In this document: positions 13,601-25,600 of the stretch, piece after piece
How positions within the stretch are numbered: position 1 is the first letter of the stretch
Layout: each line of letters starts with the position of its first letter
Program-made: the position numbers and the translations under genes
The notes under the pieces: generated by a model
The model's input: only the letters and a program-made list of their open reading frames with translations
Database searches by the model: none
Told to the model about the DNA's origin: nothing
From: Cervus elaphus
Lineage: Eukaryota; Chordata; Mammalia; Artiodactyla; Cervidae
DNA length: 64,000 bases
NCBI RefSeq assembly: GCF_910594005.1
Contig: NC_057818.1
Location: forward strand, 54,262,001-54,326,000
Reading direction: 5' to 3'

Positions 13601-16600
13601 AGCTCCAAATATCTAAGATTCTAGAATTTGCTTGTTCTGAATCCTAGAATTGGATGGCTCTAACTTTTTATGGATCTAGACTTCTGGTATTCCAGAATTT
13701 GATCATTCAAAGTTCTGGGATCCTAGATTTCTAGGACTCTGGAATGTGACGCCTCCAAGGCTATATGGTTCTAGACTTTTCAGACTCAAATGTGTTGTTT
13801 CTAGGTTTCTCTCATTCTCACTTCCTATAGTTTTAAAGTTCTAATATTCTGAGAATCTTTTTTTTTTTTTTACTTTAAAAATCCCATGTATTTGGAAATT
13901 AAATGCCCACTTTTAAATGATGGTGTATCTAAGAAACTATAACAAGGACATAGAAAATATTTGTCATAGAATAGGTATGAAAAGATAATTTACCCAAATT
14001 TGTTGCATGCAGCTGTAGTTGCTCAATGCAATTAAGTACAATGTGGAGTCTTGAATAAGGTATGAAACAAACAATGAACACCTGAGAATCTATAATTTGA
14101 GAGTTTTAATATTTCTAAGTCTAAGGTTCTGTGATTCATTCTGTTGAATCCTATGATCCAGAAGTCTTGAAACTTATGTTTCTACAATTCTCTGATTTGA
14201 GAATTCTCAAGCTCCATGGTTTTAGAATTCCATGCTAAGAGTCATATGAATATAGATTTCTCAGGCTCTAGGATTACAAGTTTCTAAGGACTGAGGTTCT
14301 AGGATTCCAGAATTCCAAACGTTCTAGAACACCAGGATTCAGGGCACTCCCCTCTGAGACCCTGTGCTTCTAAAGAACAGGCCAGAGGTTCTTGTTTGCA
14401 GCCACAAGCCCAGCTGAGATCCTAAGCCCGTTAAGAGTGTGTGTGTGTGTGTGTTGGGGCTGGGGGGCACGGATTCTGACTCTGTCCCGCCCCCCACAGC
14501 CCCCCTACCCCCACCCCGGTACCCTCGCTGACCTTTGCACTGCAGGCCCTGGCGAAAGAGGCCCTTGAGGAGTTTCTTGCAAGCCTGGCAGACGGTGGGC
14601 CGTGTGTAGCTGTGGATGAGGAAGGTGTGTGGCACCTTGACCTTGGACAGCAGCATCTTATCCAGCTCGATGGGGCGACCGGTGTAGGACGAGGCAGAAG
14701 ATGAAGAGGAGGACGAGGGAGGGCGGCGAGGGATGAGCTCGGTGGTGCTACGGCTCTATGAGACGTCAAGAGTGGAAGGGACACTCCAGTGAGTTGCCCC
14801 CACACCGTATCCCCCTCAGCCTCCAGCCACTCACCCTCTCCATTCCCCCAGCCGCTCACCAGCTCATCAGTCATGCTGAGCAGGGACTCAGAGGTGCCCA
14901 GGCGCACCGAGTGGCCGCTGGCCAGAGACGTGGACGACAGGCGTCGCTTGCGCGCCCCGCTGCAGTTGTTGGGGATGCTGAAGGCGCAGCGCTTGTGGTA
15001 ATTCAGTCCGCAGCCTGTTGGGGGCGCCAGACGGTCAGATTCAGAGCCTCTACCGGGTCCCGGCTCTAAAGCTCCGCTCACCCCTTCCTCCTCCTTTTCT
15101 GAAGCTCTGGAATAGAGCAGATCCCTCGAGATACCTCTTCCTAGTGTAATTAACTTCAACGGAAAACTACAAAACCCAGTTCAGGCAGAACTGCTAAGGG
15201 CTGAGAGACTGCAGGAATAAAGGTCTGGGGAATTCCCTGGCAGTCCTGTGGTTAGGACTCCGCGCTTTCGCCCTTGAGGATGCCGGTGCAATCCCTGATT
15301 GGGAAAATAAGCTCCAAGATGCGTGGGGCAGCCAGAAAAGAAAGAAAGAAAGAAAGGTTTGGGCCACCACCCTGGGCAGGTGAGGTGTTGGCTGAGGGCG
15401 AGGGAAATATGGACCAGGCAGTGGAGAAGGAAGACAAAGAAGCCACAGCCACGTGGCTAGTTGCAGCCCCGAGGACTGTCACAGTTAGGACTATTTCTTC
15501 CTTACTTTGTTATGAATACGTGCGGGATACCAAATATTTTCTTCTTCCCTCCTCTACCCCGTTATCCTCTAACATAAGATATTAATAATAACTACCTTTA
15601 TATCACGGTATGTAAGTTGTTGTTGTTCAGTTGCTAAGTCATGTCTGACTCTTTTACCACCCCATGGACTGTAGCACCTCCAGGCTCCTCTGTCCATGGG
15701 ATTCTCCAGGCAAGAATACTGGAGTGGGTTTGTCATTTCCTTCTCCAGTGGATCTACCTGAACCAGGGATCAAACCCGCGTCTCCTTCATTGGCAGGCAG
15801 ATTCTTTGCCACTGAGCCACCTGGTGAGTCCGGATATCTAAGTTACAGAATATCAAAGGAGAATAGGGACTATCACACGAGGACATTGCCTTCTGGGGAA
15901 AGAGCACATTTTCAGTCCCACTCCAGATGGTTGTATCGTATGAGGTGGAAGTGTGCCTTTGTTCTTTCTTTTCTATTTTTAATCCTTGACCATGATAGAG
16001 TCAGGCTGAGCTTGTCATTTCCTACTGGACTTCCTGAACGCTTCTCCATACATCTCTGATAATTCCAGATGACTCCAGGACTGCCCTCTGGAGCAAAGAA
16101 TCTTCCTTCAGGGACTCCCTTAGCTAAGACTCCATGCTTTCCAATGCAAGGGGCCTGGGTTCGATTCCTGGTCAGGGAAATAGATCCCACATGCTCCAAC
16201 TAACAGTTGGAATGCTGCAACTAAAACCCAGCACAGTCAAACAAATTAAATAAACACTAAAAAAAAAAAAAAAGAAAGAAATGTTCCTCCATCCTTTGGA
16301 AACTTCTTTTGGAACACCTCATGAAACCTGTCTTCTGGCAGCCTGCCTGTTACAGACTTTCCTGCTCCATAATTCCTCCTCCTAGGCAGTCTCGAATGCA
16401 TGATGTCACAACTGTAGATGCAAGCTTCAGGGCCGCTGTTGGCACTGCTAGGAGTTCCAGGATGGCAAATCGCACACAGGAACCATGTCTCAGTTTCAGT
16501 CTTTAATCACTCACATGCTTCACAGAATTTCAGAAACTCATCTTTGACTCCTAGCACGAATACCGAAGTGGAGTCAATCTCCTGTAGAAAGGTTGTCACT

Positions 16601-19600
16601 GGCATTAAGGACAGGCATTTGGGCCTCTTCTGGGACCACGTGTACTTGGACTATCATCTGTGACGCCGGGCCAATGAAGTCCACTTGGACAGTGGCCATT
16701 AGAACTTAATGACACCAGGGATGCACCATGATGAAGGTTATGCAAACCAAGACACCAAGAGTTGGATACAATGTGTGGACGATAGCAATATTGATAGCAA
16801 TGCACTAAATTGGTTTTTGCAGGCCTAATACAGCTGTTATCTCTAGAGCCCTTAAATAATGCCACGAGTGTATTTAATTATGCTTTGTTTTTTGTTGTTG
16901 TTTTTGGCCATGCAGCATGCAGGATCTTAGTTCCCTGACCAGGGGTCGAAGCTGTGTCCCCTGCAGTGGAAGAGTGGAGTCTTAACCACTGGCCCACCAG
17001 GGAAGTCCTCCACGAGCACATTTAGGGCTGCTGTTGTTGCTCAGTAGTTTCAGTCATGTGCGACTCTTTGCGACCCCACAGACTGTAGCCCGGGCTTCCC
17101 TGGTGGCTCAGCGGTAAAGAATCTGCCTGCAATGCAGGAGCCGCAGGAGACATGGGTTTGATTCCTGAGTCGGGAAGATCCCCTGGAGGAGGGCATGGCA
17201 ACCCACTCCAGTCTTCTTGCCTGGAGAATCCCATGGATAGAGGAGCCTGGCGGGCTAAGGTCCATGGGGTCGCAGAGAGTTGGACATGACTGAAGCGACT
17301 TAGCATTCATGCACACACGCAGACTGTGGCTCTCCAGGCTCCTCTGTCCATGGGATTCTCCAGGTAAGAATACAGATGTGGGTTGCCGTGCCGTCCTCCT
17401 CCAGGGCATCTTTCTGACCCTGGGGATTCAACCTGCACTTCCTGCCTGCATTGCAGGCAGATTCTTCACCGCTGAACCACTAAGGAAGTCCCATATTTAG
17501 GAATGCATGATAGGAGTCCTCACCAGTACCGTGGGCCATCTGAAACATAGGGTATCAGGGACTCCAAATCTCTATATGAGCCTGACAGCCACAAAGCCGG
17601 AGATCCTTAGACAATGGGAGATCTGAGAATACCCTCTAACAGTGGGTCACACTGAATAAACAACGGCAGTGCGATCATCATCTTAGAAGGGATGGTCCTC
17701 ATTTGCTGTGTATAGAGCCCAGCTAAGGCGTGCAGTGCCGCCCTTATCTTCAGGGTAGGCGTGATCTCAATGGTCCTGATCAGAAGCATCAAAGACAGAA
17801 ACAGTGAACCTGTGGACCCCAACTCTTGGGCTTAACCTTAAGACAACTTGTCTCAAAGGAACACACTGTGTTCCTTTATTTTTTTTTAAGAATGACTTAA
17901 GGAGATGCATAAGGGTGCTTGTTATGGACTGAATGCTTGTGTTCTCCTCAGATTCATCTATTGAAGCCCTAATCGTCAATGTGACTGTATTTGGAGATAG
18001 GGCCTTTAAGGAAGGAATTAAGTTTAAGCGAGGCCCTAAGGATGGGGCCCTGATCAGGGGGACCGGGATGCTTATAAAGAGAAGAGACATGAAAAATCAC
18101 CCTCTCCCCACGTGCTATGTGAGCACAGAATGAGATGGTGGCCATCGGCAAGCTAGGAAGACAGCCCTTAGCAGGAACCACATCTTGTCAGAACCCAGAT
18201 CTTGGACCTTCCAGCCTCCAGAACCAAGAGAAAATAAATTTCCATTGTTTACACCACCCAGCCCTTGATCTTTTGTTAGGACAGCCCTGGGAGAAGGAAG
18301 TGCCAAGTTGCCACGGGGTGGACGTTGATGGTCAGCTCTATGTGTCACATCCCCGGTTATTAATCTGCATGTTACTGCGAAGGTATTTGGCGATGTGATT
18401 CAAGTCCACAATCAGCTGACTTTAAGTGAGGGAAATCATCCTAGTTAATCTGGGTGGGCCGGTTTCAGTCAGTTGAAAGGTTTAAAGAGCAACCTGAGAT
18501 TTCCCAGGTGGAGAGACGTTTCAGCTCTTGCCTGAGAGTTCCAGCCTGCCCTTCCTGACGACCCACCACATGGATTTCAGTGTTGCCAGCGCACACAATC
18601 CTGGAAGCCAATTCCCTCCAAAAAAATACCTTAATATATGCTCCCTACAGGCTCTGTTTATCACATTGGTGCCTGACTGGTACGGTTCCGCTCTCTTCTC
18701 CATCACCCCTCTTCTGCCCCAAAGCATCTGTCCCTTACGGCTCCCTCGGAGCTCCACCTCCCAGCCCCCACCCCCCACCCCCAAACCTAGTCCCACCCAG
18801 ACCCCGCCCCCACCTAGGCCCCGCCTCCTGCCCCCACCTCCAGTTCCTCCCCCAAGCCCTGCCTCCGGGCGCTCACCTCGCCTTCCGAGCCCCTCCTCTT
18901 AGGCCCCACCTCCAGGCCTGAGCTCCACCCCGGCCCCGCCCTCACGCCCACGCCCTTTCCTCTTGGCCCCGCCTCCAGCCCCCTCGGTCTCTCACCATCA
19001 CACTTGAGGCCCTGGCGAACTAGGCCGAAGAGCATTTCCCCGCAGTGGTCGCAGAAGGCAGGCGCTCGGTACGAATGAACGGTGAGGGCATGCGGGCGTA
19101 TCTGGAAGTCCTCGAAGGTGGCCGAAGCTGCAGGCAGCAGGGAGGGGCGCATGGTTGAGCCGCGACCAGCGGTGGCCATTTCAGCCCCCGCGTTCCCGGG
19201 TTTCTGCCAGTCCTCCCAGCTGCAAGGTTTGATCTCTCCTTCAATCATTTACTCGCATCCTACATTCGACCTGGGTTCAAATCCCAGCTCCACCACTGGC
19301 CAGAACACCTATGTACCTATGCCAGGAGCTGAGGGGTGGGGGAATGGGGAGTTGTTTAATGGGTGCAGAGTTCCAGTTTTGCAATATGAAAGCAGTTTTG
19401 GAGGTTGATTGCATAACAATGTGAATGTGATAAACACTGCTAAACACTGGACTTTTTAAATGGTTAAAATGGTAGTTTTATGTTATGTATATTTCATCAC
19501 AATTTTAAAATGTTTAACTCAAAAAAAAATACAAATGCTTGGGTCCCACCCTCAGAGTTTCTGATCTACTTGATCTGGGAAGTGTAAAAAAAAAGAGAGA

Positions 19601-22600
19601 GAGAAAGAGAAAGACAAAACAAAAGAAAATACCTATGTCTCTTACTTTTCTCATCCATAAAATGGAAATTCAACAAATAGTTTCTGGATATTGTTCCAGG
19701 GGCTGGGGACACTACAAAGAACAACACAGACAAAATCTCTGCCTGGCCTCTAGTAAGGGAGACTGACAAACAAAATAAATAAGAGAAATACTCTCATTTA
19801 ACAGTCTCCCAATCTAGCAGTTACTCTGTGCCAGGCGCTATGCTGAGTTGTTGTTGCTGTTTAGTTGCTAAGTTGTGTCCAAGTCTTTTGTGGAGTCTGT
19901 AGCCCACCATGGGATTTCCCAGGCAAGAATACTAGAGTGGGCTGCCATTTCCTTCTCCAGGGAATCTTCTTGATCCAGGGATCACACCTGTGTCTCCTGC
20001 ATTGGCAGGTGGGTTCTTTACCACTCAGCCACTGAGCCACACTGTGCTGAGTACTTTATAATATTAACAAATTTAGCCTTCTCAAGAGCCCACTGAGGTA
20101 CATGATTATCCCTATTTTCTAGATGAAAAGACTACAGCACAGATAGGTGAAGCAATCTGCCCAAGGTCACACAGCTAGCAAGGTACAGAACTCAAATTCA
20201 AATCCAGGCCAGGGTGGCTCTAGAGTTCATGCTTTTAACCCTGTACATGAGAGTGTTAGTTGCTAGTCGTGTCCATCTCTTTGCGAGCCCATGGACCATA
20301 GGCCGCCAGGCTCCTCTGTCCATGGGATTCTCCAGGCAAGAATACTAGAGTGGGTTGCCATTCCCTTCTCCAGGGGATCTTCCTGACCCAGTATACATTC
20401 TGCTTCTGAAATTTTTAAGCAATAAAATATACACTAACTGAGAAGTCAGTAAATGCTTGGGAGAAAAATTAAGCAAAGAGGTTAGATAGGGAAGATGCAA
20501 GAGGTACCATTTTAAATAGGTGGTCAGGGGAAGTCCCTGGCAGTCCAGTGGTTAGGACTTGGTTCTTTCACTGCCTGGGGCTGGAGATCAATCCTTGGTT
20601 GGGGAACTAAGATCCTCAAAAGCTGTGCTACAAGGCCAAAATAAAATAGGTAGTCTGGGAAGGCTTTCTTGAGGAGATGACATGAAGATATAGGCCTGAA
20701 AAAGGTAAGGGTCTGGGCCATGCAGAAATCTAGCAAAGAACAGGCCCAGTATCTTTTTTCTTTCTTTCTTTTTTTTTTTTTTAAGTATTTTATTTATTTG
20801 GCTGCACTGGATCTTAGCTGTGGGATATGGGATCTAGTTCCCCAACCAGAGATCGAACCCGGGCCCCCTGCATTGGGAGCACAGAGTCTTGGCCACTGGA
20901 CCACCAGGGACGTCTCCGTGCCCAGTATCTTAATAGTATCTGCTTACAGTTCTTTTTAATGGGTTAAATGAATATATGGAAAGCTCTATTTGTTTTGTTT
21001 TGTTTGCACCTTACCACATTGCTGATGGGATTTTAATTCCCAGACCAGGGATTAAACCTTGGCCCTTGGCAGTGAGCTTGGGGTCCTAACAACTGGACTG
21101 CCAGGGAAGTCCTGGAAAACTCTTAAAATAGTACCTGACACAGAGAAAATGCTCAATAATATGTTAGCTATTATTTTAAAAGTTTTGTTTTTGGACTAAA
21201 TCTTGTTGGGCTCCCTACCCCCACCCAAATTTTTTCTATCATTAAGTTACTTTTCTTATATTATGCAGTGGAAAAGGGACTGTGTTCTATGTGCCAAGCA
21301 CTGTTTACACACTCAGGACAAAGCTCTGAACAAGAGAGATTTTTCACCCCACTCTCAGCTGACATTCTTTTGAGGAAAGAGACAAGAAACACTAAAAAAG
21401 AAAAGAATAGGGACTTCCTGGTGATTCAGTGGCTAAGATTCTGCACTCCCAATGCAGGAGGCCCAGGTTTGATCCCTGGTCAGGGAACTAGATCCCACAA
21501 GCCAAAACTAAGACCTGGCGCAGCCAAATAGGTAAAGATATGTTAAAAAACAAAAACATCAAAAGCCAAAACCAGAAACAAAAAAGCAAGTGCAAAAGCC
21601 CTGAGGTGGGAGGGAGCTTGGTTTCTTCAAGGGACAGAAGGCAGACAAGATGGTTGGACCAAAGAAAGTAAGAAGGACAGTGTTAAGAGATGAATTCAGG
21701 GAATTGGCAGGGGCCAGGTCATGCACAACCTTGAGACCACATTGAGGAGTTTGCATTTTTTAATTCCAAGGGTACTGGGGAGCCATGGGAGGATTCTGAA
21801 TGGTGGAATGTCATGAGCTGACTTAGGTGTTACTGCAGTAATCTAGGCATGAGGTGATGGCGGCTTGGATCCATGGAGATAATAAGAAATAGCTTCAGGA
21901 TGTAAACTAAGGCTGAGATCAGTAGGTCCAATGATGGACCAAGTAAAGGGGTATGAGAAAAAGAAGAGTCAGGGATGACCCAAGGTTTGGGGCTTGAGCA
22001 CCTGGGTGAATGGTGATATCCTTCACCAAGCTGGAGAAGATTGTGGGAAGAGAAGGGTTAGAAGGGCGGGGGACTTCCCTGGTGGTCCAGTGGTTAAGAC
22101 ACTGCACTTCCACTGCAGAGGGCATGGGTCCAATCCTTTGTGGGGGAACTAAGATCCCATATGCCCAGCAGTGTGACAAAAAAAAAAAAAGAAGGCAAAA
22201 TCAAGATTTCTGTCTTGACAGGCTATATCTGAGGTGCCTGGAGGCACCAGGTAAAAGCATCAGGAAGGCAGCTACATGAACAAGACTAGGGTTTAGGGGG
22301 AGATCAGGATGAAGATAAACATCCAAGGGTTGTGAGACTCTAGGAGGGAGGTAAATCCAAACTTCTAATTGTCATCCATTCATCCAGCAAATTTTACTGA
22401 GCATTGGAGCACTCAGGGTGGGGTTTGGGGCAAGGGAGGACACACAACCTGAGTAAGGAAGGTACCTCCCACCCACCTCAGCCTTTCTGAAAGAACCAAG
22501 GGCTAAAGATTCCTCTAAGTGCTGAGAGCTTGCACATATATCAAATGGGAATGGCCAGTGGTTGGGCTAGATTCTGGCTGAAAATCCAGGTGCCCGGGTT

Positions 22601-25600
22601 TCATCTCCCGCTGCAGAATCTGATTGAATTAAGCATGTCATCGAGAGGAGACACAGACAGCAAAACATTTTGAACTTTATATCAAGGTGATGCGTAGGTC
22701 TAGAAAGGGACAAATCAGAAACGCATAGCTCGATGAAACGTCAAACTGTTTATGCCATGTCACCAGCATCCTGATGGATAAATGGAAGTTTCAACCACTG
22801 AGACAGCCCCCCCCCAACCCCGCCCACTGCAGTTTCCTCAGAGGCACCCACTCTCCTGGCTTCTGCCAAAATAGCGTAAATGTCTTTGTGCTTCGTAAAT
22901 GCCATGATTCAATGCCTAGCTTAGCTTCTGTCCCTTAAGCAAGGTGTGTGAGATCCATCCGGATTGCTCTGGCTCATTTACGTTCAGTGCGGGGCGAATT
23001 CCACGGTGTGCAGGGACCACATCTACCCATTCCGGGGAAGCGGGAGTTTTTGAGTTCCTGCGGGGCTCCTAATTTGCAGCCAGCGCTTAGAACCGCGGGT
23101 CCCTAACTTGAAGAACTAAGTGTCTGGGCCTACCCCGCCCCGCCTCCTACCTATGTCCCGCCCCCCGCTCGAGGCTCCGCCCCTCGGCGGGCCTCGGCCT
23201 CTCACCCGACAGTACCACCTCCACCAGGTCGCCCTCCTGGATGTCTCCGGCGGAGCGAACCAACTGCAGGAGGTTGGCCGACGTGGGGTCATGTTTGAAG
23301 AGCAGGATCTTGTCGTAAAGGCCGTAGAAGCCACACTCGGGGAACTGAGGGGCGGGAGAGGGACGTGGTGATGGAAAAGCTCAGAGCAGCGGTCTGGAAC
23401 CTTCCCAGGGCAGGGCCGGCTGTTTCCCCCGGAAACTCAAGAGACCCCGCAGCCCCCTGCTTCCTGCCTGTACCCTCCCAAACCCAGCTCGAGTTGAGCT
23501 GGGCAGGGTGCCAGAGACCCAGGTGTGCTGAGCGAGAGCCGCCTGCCAGAGGTGGGGAGGGAGACTGGCTCTGGGATCTTGGGGACCTAAATCTTCTGGA
23601 AGTGAGAGGGGCAGGGCTGAGTGAGCACCCCTTCCCTTATCTCCACACCACCTCCTGCTCCCGCAGCCCCCCACTTCCCCCCTCCTTGTCCCCCAACCAC
23701 CAGTTTCCTTCCTGAATCTATTGTCCCTGTTACCTGGCTCCACGCCCAGCACTGGGGCTGGGCAACCTGGAAGGAGGAGATTTAAGACTACTGGTTGGGG
23801 GTGGTGGGGTGGCGTGTGGGGGGGTGGTGGTGCAGAAAGTCTAGGGCTCCAAGGAGTTGGAGATAGGCAGGGTGCCCCCACCCAAAGCCCCAAGAACCCA
23901 GGTGCCCCGGTTCCCAGCTTAGGGAGGGGGGGGCAGGAAATGAAACCTGTAGAACAGAAAGTGAAACCACCCAGGTGGAGCTGCTGGAAGGAAGGAAAGG
24001 GGCCCTACTACATACACCTGGACAGGGAGGGCAGAAAAGAAAACTGGCATGAGGACTGAGGGGGTAGGCTGAGGACTTGAGCAGATAAAGAATCTCACCT
24101 AGGGAACAACTGCTCTCCCCTCAGCCTGACTCCCCAAGGAGCAGGCTGAGTTGGGTGTGGGAGCTGGTTGAGGGGAAGGGGGGTTGGTGGCAAAGGAAAC
24201 TCATCTGTTCTTGCTGCTGGGAGAGAGTCCCCAGATGCCAGGACTGCAAGTCCTGACTGCCCCTGGGGGCTTTCTCTAAGTTTCCTTGTCTGTAAAATGG
24301 GAGAGTTAGCCAGGTTCCTCGTGTTTTCTCTGAAGCCCAGAGAATCCATTCCCAGGAGTCTAAGAAGATTCTAGAATTTGAATATTTGGGGATTCCAGCA
24401 TGCTCCTATGATAGGATTCATTTCTAGATTCCAATGAATTATTATAAGGTTTAGACTTTTAACTACCTAGATTAGCAGTAGACTAATATTTTAATGTTGT
24501 AGGGATCTGCCAAACTAGAATTCTAATATTTGAATATCTTAGCCTAAAAGGATTTCAACAACCCAGCATACCAAAATTCTACATTTTAATGCTCTAGGAT
24601 TCTAACAACAGGGGAATCGAATATTCCAACATTTTAATGTTTTAGTATTTCAACCACCTCGGGGTCTAATGTTTGAACACTTCAATACCAGAGGAGTCAG
24701 TTACCTAGCAGTTGCATATTCCAACAATGTAGAATTCTAACATTTTTAAAGTTCAAAATTCCAACAGTAGAGTAGCCCACTATTCTAACTTTTAGCGTTC
24801 TCGAATTCAAGCATTGTGTCCCACCTGATTTTCCCCTTGACAAGATTCCCCAGGCCCCAACCCCAGTGACCATGATGTCCAAAGCAAAGAGTGGGATGGA
24901 GTGGGGAAGGCTCATGTTGACAGGCCAGCCTCAGAGCTGAAGGGTGGGGACACCGATCAGGAGTGGGGACAGAGACCTCAGAACCTCTGGGGATTTCAAA
25001 GAGGTGCGCCTGCCCCTCCACACACATGTCCAGCCTGGGGGAGGGCAGAGATTGGTCTCTGAGACCTCACTTGCCCCTGGCAGTTAGTCCAGGGTGCGCA
25101 CCCACACCCACACATGTCACCCGATCGCCCAGGCCGACCCGGCTTCAATTTCTACTGTTTCCACCAAGTCGGAGGCTGGGGTGGGCCCAGGCAGGGAGGT
25201 CTCCCACATCTGGGGCTCCCGCCTGCTCCTTCTCGGCTCCTACACCTGGCCGGCCCCTCCCTTCCTCCCTGCTGTCTGCAGCAAACAAAAACATGCAGGG
25301 ACATGCAATTCGGGGAGGCCTCTGGGGCACCCCACCCTGGACCAGGCCTCTCTCAAAGGGGTAGTGGGGTGAGGAGGCAACTGGGGGGCCAATGCTGCAC
25401 CCCCACCCCTCAGCAGCCCAAGGCTTAGTCCACTTCTCTCCCTCTTCCTTATAGTGGGCTCGAAACCACTTCTGCCAGCACCCACCCCCCACCCCCCAGA
25501 CCTCTCCTAAAGCTGGGGCGGGGGGTGGGGGCGTGGGAAACCTGTGTGCTCACCTTCTGGTCGACGATGGAGCAAGCCAGCTGCTTCACGTGGGCCAGCT

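Noticed and set aside
14431..15159. A 242-codon minus-strand frame spanning PRKD2 exon 4 and flanking introns
   Set aside because: It reads through clear acceptor and donor sites. Only 14860-15014 is coding, and phase with exons 3 and 5 confirms this.
17921..18290. Possible endogenous retrovirus
   Set aside because: Only a solo LTR-type sequence of the ancient MaLR kind is present. No gag, pol or env-like frame adjoins it.
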